DNA from: Pratylenchus scribneri
Taxonomy: Eukaryota > Nematoda > Chromadorea > Rhabditida > Pratylenchidae
DNA: 64,000 nt
Direction of reading: 5' to 3'
NCBI GenBank assembly: GCA_030063045.1
Contig: JAQSEB010000127.1
Span: forward strand, 248,001 to 312,000
The notes under the pieces were generated by a model, which did not search any database, was not told the DNA's origin, and saw only the letters and a program-made list of their open reading frames with translations. The translations under genes were made by a program, and so were the position numbers. This document shows, in pieces, positions 57,126 through 64,000 of this stretch (within the stretch, counting starts at the first letter, position 1; each line of letters starts with the position of its first letter).

Positions 57126-60100
57126 ATGATATCCATAATTCCATATCCCTTGATTATTTCATTTTTGTCAATAATTTTGCTCCAAAAATTTTTAAATGCT
57201 CATGGAGGAAACACATCAAATCAAAATGTCCAAACTGGCGCTGAAATTTTTGTGCCATGGACATTTTTGGGTGGAACAAATGATCATCAAAAAATTGTGA
57301 AACCAAATTTTACATTGAGAGAGGCTGCAATAATCCATTCCGCATTTTTTCATAATTTAAAATTTAGGCAAGAAATTTTAATCAAAATAATTCAACATAA
57401 AATTTCTATTGGTAAATTGTACAATATTCAAGATTAAAATTCATAAGGGCAACACTCAGGTTTTAAAGCTTAAAATTATATTGAGAAAAAAGAACCAAAA
57501 GTTATTTCCTTTATAAAATTTACAAAAATTAAATTCAAAGAGATCAATGAGCAAAATTTCCATAATAAAAAAATTAGAATCAATTTATTCAAAAATCTTT
57601 GAATTTATTCAAAAATTTCATTTCCAAAAATTAATATTTTTCAAAGAACATGCTCAAATAATGCCATAATAAGTTTAAACTAAATAAAGAATTAAAATTC
57701 ATTATGCATAGCCAAGTTAAATGATTTTAAAAATTTCGAATTTTCTGACTTGAAAATTGATGATTATTTAATCATGAATTTTTAGAAAATCATTGGAACT
57801 TTTTGTGAATGAGATATCAAAAATAAAATCAGAAAAAGAAAAAAGAAAACAAATGCCGTTGAATTATCCAAAAATATTTGAACTCAATTTTCGCCAATCA
57901 TTCAAAGGGAATGAAAAATTATTTGAAAAATTCAATGATTCAATCATTCTGCCAATTCATGTAATTTTAAAAAAAGTTTTTTAAAAATTAGCAAAAAAAT
58001 ATATAAAAATTTTTAAAAATTCCAGAATGAAATAGAAAAATTTTGTGCTTCCGTTGAACATCGGAAGCATGGCGAATGGGTTTGCTCAAAATTGGACAAA
58101 AAATTTGGGCTGAATTTATGGCTAATGTTTTCCGCATGGAAATCAATGCTCAGAAAAGTGCACAAATTGCAATGGGGAAAAGGGATGGAGAAAGAAGAAA
58201 TTTGGGCACATCAAAAAATGGTAAAAAATTTGAATTTAATTTAACTAAAATAAAATAAAAAAAACATGAATTTAATTTGATTAAAATAAAATAAAAATTA
58301 GATCCGCAATTGGTGGAATTCATATAGGAAATTTGATGAAGTGGTCAGTTGGCCACGGGATGAGGATGGAAATGCGGCAGGTAAAGGCAAAATCCGAATG
58401 AGTATGTCCCAATATTTCTATGAAAGCAAGGAATGGTTTGAAAATATTGTTAACAAATTGGAATGGTTGAACAAACATATGGACATTGTAAATAAATTAA
58501 ATTAATTTTTTAAAGTTTGAGCCAAATGATTATTGACTAAATTTATGTAAATGGAAATATATGATAGATTGGAAGCGTATGGGAACGATTCCTACTGAAT
58601 AGTGCAAATGTGGGCGTTTTCGACTTATAATAAATCAGAAACCGGTTTTAGACCCTAAAAACCTCATACCATTTTGTAGATCTCATCGAGACGCATCGAT
58701 TGGTATATAAATTGTCACTTAATTAAAGGATATTAAATTGTTCAAGCGATTTTCCCGTCTTTCGTTTTAAACTCTTTAATTTTATTCCAAACCATGACAA
58801 ATTATATACTATTCGATGCGTCTCGATGAGATCTACAAAATGGTATGAGGTTTGTAGGATCTAAAACCTGTTTCTGATTTTTTATAAGTAGAAAACATCC
58901 ACATAACACCATTGGAAGCAAAATTATAATTTAAGATTTTGATAAGAAATTCTATTAATTTACAAAAAGTCGAAATGAACTTTTAAAATATTAAAATAAT
59001 AGACAAATCAAGTTCCATTTAACCATCTCATGACCTAATCTAGCCCTAAATTTATCCAATTAATCCCTAGCTTAAACACTTCCTTAAGGCCAAGTTATAT
59101 GGCCTAAAATTTTCTAAATTAAAATTAATATTTTACAAATTTTGCAAAAAATTGGTACGAAATTTATCCATCAAAATATTTTGTATATATCGTACCGATT
59201 TTATAATCCATTCATAATATATGTACATTTAGAGGGAAAATTGGACCTCAAAACAATTTGAAATATTTCCATATTTGGAATCCAAAATGAAATTTGATTA
59301 ACAAATAAATGTGGAATTTGTGAATGATGATTTTCCAAAGGACGCAAATATATTAAAAAATGGTAAATAAAAATTTATAATTTCTTTCTTATTTTTTCCT
59401 TGTTTAATAGATAATGAACCGAAGGAAAGTAAATTGAAATTTGCATTTTATTTGCTTAAAAAGGTAAATCAACCATTTATAATTAGAAATTTCTTGAATA
59501 ATTTTTTAAATTTTACAATTAGATTTTTCATCAATAAAATAATCCAAAAAATTTAATAAAAATTTAAAAATTCTTAAATATTTTTGTTGCAGTTTGGAAT
59601 CACATCAACGATTGACGCCTTCAAAGAATATTTGGGAAAAGATTTTATGTGGGCCCTTTACCATATATATCCAAGCAATCTTTATCATGCCGGAGTTTGG
59701 GTCCATGGAATTGGTAAATTAATTAAATTTTCACAAAAATATTAAAATCATCATAATAATAATAATAAACACAGATTAAATCATAATTTCTAAGCCATAA
59801 TGGAATTATTCTATTTTTGAAAAATAAATAAATACTTCATAAAAAACAATGAAGAACGGATATCTAATAAATCCCATTAGAGGATATTTGCGAAAAAAAT
59901 CCGAGCATCATTCCTGCTGGAAGATAAAATTTATTAAAGATAAATGGGTGGGATGGGAATTCTCTGGGATACAATTAAAATCGTCTTAACAAAGGATACT
60001 AATTTTTTATTCTATTTGATGATTAATTTAATAAATTTAAATTTCAAATAGAAATTCACTACAAATGTATGAATTCTGCACCCGTAATTTATGCACCAAA

Positions 60101-60454
60101 AAGCAATGTGCATGGCGAATTTGAATTTTTGCAAACAGTTCAGAAAAAAATTGGCACAAAAATGGCAAAAATTAGTGAATACCGAGATAAAAATTCGTCA
60201 AATTCATATGCAGAAAAGTTTTAAATTTTTTCTTACAAAAAAAATAAATTATAAAAATTTTAAGATTTTTAGTGGAATTTGAGGAAGATTTTGAAACGCC
60301 ATTGAGTCCATTTGAGGTGCAAATGGCCTATGATTGGTTGGATTCTAGAGGACAATTTGGCGAGGATTCGAGCACAAATTTCTTCAAAAATTGTTTGTCA
60401 ATGCCACCAATCCTGTTTAAGGCCATAGCAAAGGATTATGAGGCAATTATTTAA
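57126..60454 (+). CDS. Predicted secreted protein of unknown family, with an in-frame stop
   Basis: Exons 57126-57418, 57786-57960, 58026-58220, 58302-58487, 59233-59362, 59411-59463, 59593-59713, 60052-60217, 60265-60454 (TAA). The N-terminus IISIIPYPLIISFLSIILLQ.. is a signal peptide, so the product would enter the secretory path. Exon 4 reads IRNWWNSYRKFDEVVSWPRD and exon 7 reads KEYLGKDFMWALYHIYPSNL; I do not recognise the family. Phases agree across all junctions listed, but exon 5 holds TAA at 59299-59301 in the frame used by everything after it. Either this is a nonsense allele, a missed splice, or two genes. The intron 58488-59232 contains foldback element D. A further open exon (about 60774-60911, ending TGA) may be an alternative end. 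Confidence 0.5.
58609..58903. mobile_element. Foldback element D, about 295 bp, in an intron
   Basis: The arms, about 58609-58730 and 58786-58903, are inverted repeats with scattered mismatches (outer part GTGG.(C/T)GTTTTC.ACTTATAA, then CTCATACCATTTTGTAGATC). Both carry the core as CTCATCGAGACGCATCGA or its complement. The right arm continues CCAAACCATGACAAATTATA, identical to the inner arm of element C. Confidence 0.82.
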
Positions 60455-60773
60455 ATTTTAAATAATGCCAAAAATAATTACCTAAAAAATTTTGTAAAAA
60501 TAATTTTTTAAACAAGAATATGACATATTTATGATATATTTGGTAATCTTGGTAAAGAATTGCAAACATTTACAAATGTGATCTAAACATGGCAAGATTG
60601 GCATAAATAATTTAAAATTGGGAGGCAAATTCGTACTTACATAAGCATTTATAATTCCTCCAGTGAAAATTATTTTCTAATTCAAAAAAATATTTTTGGA
60701 AATTATTAAAAAACCAAATTCTTATACCTAAATATATTTTGTTTTACTAATTTATTTTGTCCATTTATTTCAG

Positions 60774-60911
60774 TCAATTCCAATTCCACCTAAATTGGAA
60801 CAACCAATGCCAATAAAATGTGCAAAATTTGCCAATGAAAAATGGAACGCATTTAACAATCTGTTTTGGGGCATTATATGGCCAACGAAGAAAAATGAGC
60901 CAGAGAATTGA
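60774..60911 (+). CDS. Possible alternative last exon of the secreted unknown gene
   Basis: After TTATTTCAG an open stretch reads SIPIPPKLEQPMPIKCAKF..NLFWGIIWPTKKNEPEN and ends with TGA. It has good codon structure, but I could not find a donor site that joins it in phase to the exon ending at 60454. Confidence 0.35.
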   Translation, partial: SIPIPPKLEQPMPIKCAKFANEKWNAFNNLFWGIIWPTKKNEPEN

Positions 60912-61906
60912 ATGAAAAAATTTATTTTTATTTTTCGACATTTTTTATTTTCCATTTTACTCTTTTATAATGGAATTTATTTACAAAAACAGACATTAAT
61001 GGAAATTTCCTTTTAATTTAATCGTTTTATGATATTTATTTAAATTTCATTTATATAAAATTTCATTTTTTTCCTATTTCTTCGGTTTAAGATAAATTTT
61101 TAATTTTCTTTATGCTAGATATATTCATTAAATTTTTAATATAATTATGATGAGGAATTGATCATCTTTATCATTTAATATAAATTTTTTCCATATCAAC
61201 GAGATCACAATTACAATATTGTTGCAGTATAATTGAAAGAATGAAGGGTGATAAATAACAACGCATCAAATTTTATCATTTTATTTTATTAATTTTCAAT
61301 CCAATATTGGTATCGTTCTATACTGACTATTAAATTTGACCAATTCCAACCCTCTGATGTCTGGCCAATTATGTCAAACTTTTGTTTTTTCAGCCTTTAT
61401 ATTTTGGAGTTCCTTTTTTATTTCCGTTAACTGCAATTCTAAGATACCATTAGAGGTTCAATTATTACAAATTCTTTTCAATATTGCTATTTTCTTATTT
61501 ATGTTGGATAAAGCATGGCCTAGTGAAAAATCAATTCTCCCTTTTCGATCGATTATGGCCATATTTTTGCCTAGGACTTGGAAAATGTTTTCCTTCCCTC
61601 GCCAATACTATCCCCAATCCGCACATGACAATTCCATTTTGGCCAGGTTTGAACCCATTTTCCTCATTTGAACCCATTTTGGTTTGATTTGAATCAATTT
61701 TATGAACCGAAGATAACATCATTCCATGCTTCTTTATATTTTGGCCCGAAGTTAATATTTTTATCTTGCTTGATTTAAAAAACTTTCTTTCAAAAAACAT
61801 ATTACAATGCATTTATTTGCTTCTCATTCTCATATCAAAATAAAAAATGTCATTTTTAAACATTTGTCCATTTTTTTTCTCAGATTTACATTGCATAATA
61901 ATAAAA
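60912..61906. other. Intergenic stretch
   Basis: AT-rich gap of about 1 kb before the pseudokinase gene. A plus-strand ORF at 61336-61671 lacks any recognisable protein feature. No gene claimed. Confidence 0.4.
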
Positions 61907-62903
61907 ATGCAAATATTCCTTATCCTTCTTATTTTCAATATTAATTTATTGCATCAATTTGTGCGCACGGAAACAAAAGTTAAAAAATTTTTGCTTGTAG
62001 GCGAAGATGGCAAAAAAGTAATGTTGATGAAGGCAATTGCTGGCAAATCTTTGACTGAACCGGGGGACAATCAAGTAAATAAAATTTCAATAATGTAATT
62101 TTTCAATGAAAAATGATTTTAACGAATATTTCTCAATAAATTTGCTACTAGATTTACCAGGCCAAACCGCTGGAATGGCCACACATGCAAAGACAGTGTG
62201 GAATGCTAAAATATAATGAAGTTGCAGTGAAAATTGTGCACTTGATGAAAAGGAAAAAATTTGAAATGTTAACACATGAAGTGGATATGCTTTGGTTGGC
62301 AAAAGCGAATGCATGTCAACGTGTGGTGCAACTTTTTGAAGCGTCAGTTTATCAAAAATGCACAAATTTAGAAATTAACCCTTTTTATTTCAGCCATATT
62401 GCCAAGAATACGGTTTATATGGTCATGGAATTGGGTAAACAAACATTGGAAAAGAGAATCGAGAATTTTAGAGAAAAATGGAAGGAAAAAGAGGGAAAAG
62501 CCCAAATGATGATGGACATTCACGAAATAATAATGGACATGGCCAAAGCATTGACCGATTTCCATAGAAGTGCATAAAAAATTTAACCATTTAAATTATT
62601 TCTGCAATTTTTAAGTTGGAATTCATTTTGCACTGAAGTCAAGCAATTGGCTTTATTTCAAAGATGGGGTAAAATTGATTGATTTGCAGACGACATTGCC
62701 GGTGGATGGGAATGGAAAATCCATTGAAATAGACAAAAATTGGTAGAAAAAGTTAATAATTTTTTATTTTATAATTATTTAATAGGATCTATATCTGCAA
62801 AGGACTAGATAAGAAAACATCGCATCATGAAGCATTGGGTCAAAACCATGCCAGTCCTGAACATAAGAAATTTTGCCGAGCAATAACAAAAGATGAAAAA
62901 AAT
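61907..62903 (+). CDS. Predicted secreted pseudokinase, 3' end beyond the window
   Basis: Exons 61907-62074, 62152-62342, 62394-62569, 62616-62742, 62786-62903, each joining in phase, with a GTGAGT donor at 62904. MQIFLILLIFNINLLHQFVRT is a signal peptide. The protein then follows a kinase fold: VAVKIV with the ATP-site Lys, an alpha-C-like Glu (LTHEVDMLWLAK), the hinge YMVMELG, and the catalytic loop FHRIGIHFALKSSNWLYF, where the catalytic Asp of HxD is Ala. KLIDLQ stands for DFG (Asp kept, Phe and Gly lost). ASPEHK resembles the SPE of the activation segment. Loop architecture (GIHxDLKxxNxLxxKDGxKLIDF) resembles TTK/MPS1-type kinases. Loss of the catalytic Asp predicts little or no phosphotransfer. 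Export plus a dead kinase fold suggests a binding role outside the cell; this is inference. Confidence 0.72.
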
Positions 62904-62984
62904 GTGAGTTCGTATGTAAAATAATAAAAAATAAAAAATAAAGAAGGAGAAAATTAAGCAAAAATTAATTATAGACAGAAATGT

Positions 62985-64000
62985 TGGCGAACATTTTATA
63001 TAGAGAGGGAACAGGGAATGTTGGCGAGCATTTTATAGAGACAGGGAATGTTGCCAAACATTTTATAGAGAGGGAATGTTGGCGAACATTTTATATAGAG
63101 AAAAGGAATGTTGGAGAACATTTATAATAGGGAGGGAATGTTGGCGAACATTTTATAGAGAGAGGGAATGTTGGCAAACATTTTATGTAGAGAGGTAATG
63201 TTGGCGAACATTTTATGTAGAGAGGTAATGTTGGCAAACATTTTATGTAGAGAGGTAATGTTGGCAAACATTTTATGTAGAGAGGTAATGTTGGCAAACA
63301 TTTTATGTAGAGAGGTAATGTTGGCGAACATTTTATGTAGAGAGGTAATGTTGGCAAACATTTTATGTAGAGAGGTAATGTTGGCAAACATTTTATGTAG
63401 AGAGGGAATGTTGGCGAACATTCTACGTATATAGAGATGGAATGTTGGCGAACATTTTATGTAGAGAGGTAATGTTGGCAAACATTTTATGTAGAGAGGT
63501 AATGTTGGCGAACATTTTATGTAGAGAGGTAATGTTGGCAAACATTTTATGTAGAGAGGTAATGTTGGCAAACATTTTATATAGAGAGGTAATGTTGGCG
63601 AACATTTTATGTAGAGAGGTAATGTTGGCAAACATTTTATGTAGAGAGGTAATGTTGGCAAACATTTTATGTAGAGAGGTAATGTTGGCAAACATTTTAT
63701 GTAGAGAGGGAATGTTGGCGAACATTCTACGTATATAGAGATGGAATGTTGGCGAACATTTTATGTAGAGAGGTAATGTTGGCAAACATTTTATATAGAG
63801 AGGGAATGTTGGCGAACATTCTACGTATATAGAGATGGAATGTTGGCGAACATTTTATGTAGAGAGGTAATGTTGGCAAACATTTTATATAGAGAGGGAA
63901 TGTTGGCGAACATTCTACGTATATAGAGATGGAATGTTGGCGAACATTTTATGTAGAGAGGTAATGTTGGCAAACATTTTATATAGAGAGGGAATGTTGG
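62985..64000. repeat. 30-bp minisatellite with 94-bp higher-order units, running off the window
   Basis: The basic unit is GAGAGGTAATGTTGGCAAAC followed by ATTTTATGTA (30 bp), with a variant carrying GGCGAACATTCTACGTATAT. Early units (62985-63160) are diverged. The variant recurs at about 63423, 63727, 63821 and 63915, so the last part repeats in 94-bp blocks. Because the unit is 30 bp and has no stop in several frames, long ORFs appear on both strands; these are not genes. The array lies after the last visible exon of the pseudokinase, so it is probably intronic. Confidence 0.95.

Noticed and set aside
63091..63785. ORFs of 88-189 aa on both strands in the second minisatellite (10-residue repeats)
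   Set aside because: A 30-bp unit without stops keeps frames open on both strands at once; no independent sign of coding.
62985..64000. CRISPR-like array
   Set aside because: Units are directly adjacent, spacers are absent, and the genome is eukaryotic.

Overview
The window is nuclear DNA of a nematode, most plausibly a plant-parasitic tylenchid such as a root-knot nematode (inference). It is strongly AT-rich, its genes are cut by many short introns ending in TTTCAG/TTTTAG-like acceptors, and its gene content is animal: a PDZ-RGS-C1-DH-PH RhoGEF, F-box-like proteins, a Q/P-rich secreted protein and two nuclear tRNA genes, one with an intron. No bacterial operon, CRISPR array or organelle gene was seen.

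Layout. 905-19089 (+) is one large gene for an RHGF-1/PDZ-RhoGEF-type guanine nucleotide exchange factor; the 5' end lies outside what I could find, and a tRNA-Glu lies antisense in one intron. 19742-24098 (-) is a seven-exon gene of unknown function, with a 238-bp hAT-type MITE in an intron. 24172-26437 is a 24-25-bp minisatellite split by a 1.3-kb foldback element, followed by a nearly perfect 576-bp foldback element at 26891-27466. 27880-30806 (+) encodes a protein with a glycogen-binding-like (AMPK-beta/CBM48-type) domain and a basic coiled-coil tail. Next come tRNA-Leu(CAA), a secreted Q/P/Y-rich protein (32072-34679, +), a protein with three tandem FLYWCH-like zinc-binding repeats (35004-36436, -), and a pair of divergent genes: an unknown six-exon gene (37828-40332, -) and an F-box-like gene (40818-55416, +).

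The F-box-like gene is split inside a coding exon by a complete 12-kb BEL/Pao LTR retrotransposon (42499-54490, element on the minus strand). Its two 703-bp LTRs appear identical and are flanked by a 4-bp target duplication, so the insertion is very recent. The element carries gag-protease-RT, an RNase H-integrase ORF and an envelope-like ORF. The first two meet at a -1 frame change in a G run; the last two lie in one frame separated by a single TGA.

Downstream are a predicted secreted protein gene with an in-frame stop (57126-60454, +), a predicted secreted pseudokinase (61907 onwards, +), and a 30-bp minisatellite that runs off the window and sits in the pseudokinase's last visible intron.

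The strongest unexplained signal is a family of palindromic foldback elements (24.2-25.6, 26.9-27.5, 28.3-28.5 and 58.6-58.9 kb). They differ in most of their sequence but share a core close to ATCGACGCGTCTCGACGAG. Exon coordinates were read by hand from GT/AG sites and phase; ORF phase agrees across nearly all junctions listed, but no transcript evidence was available.
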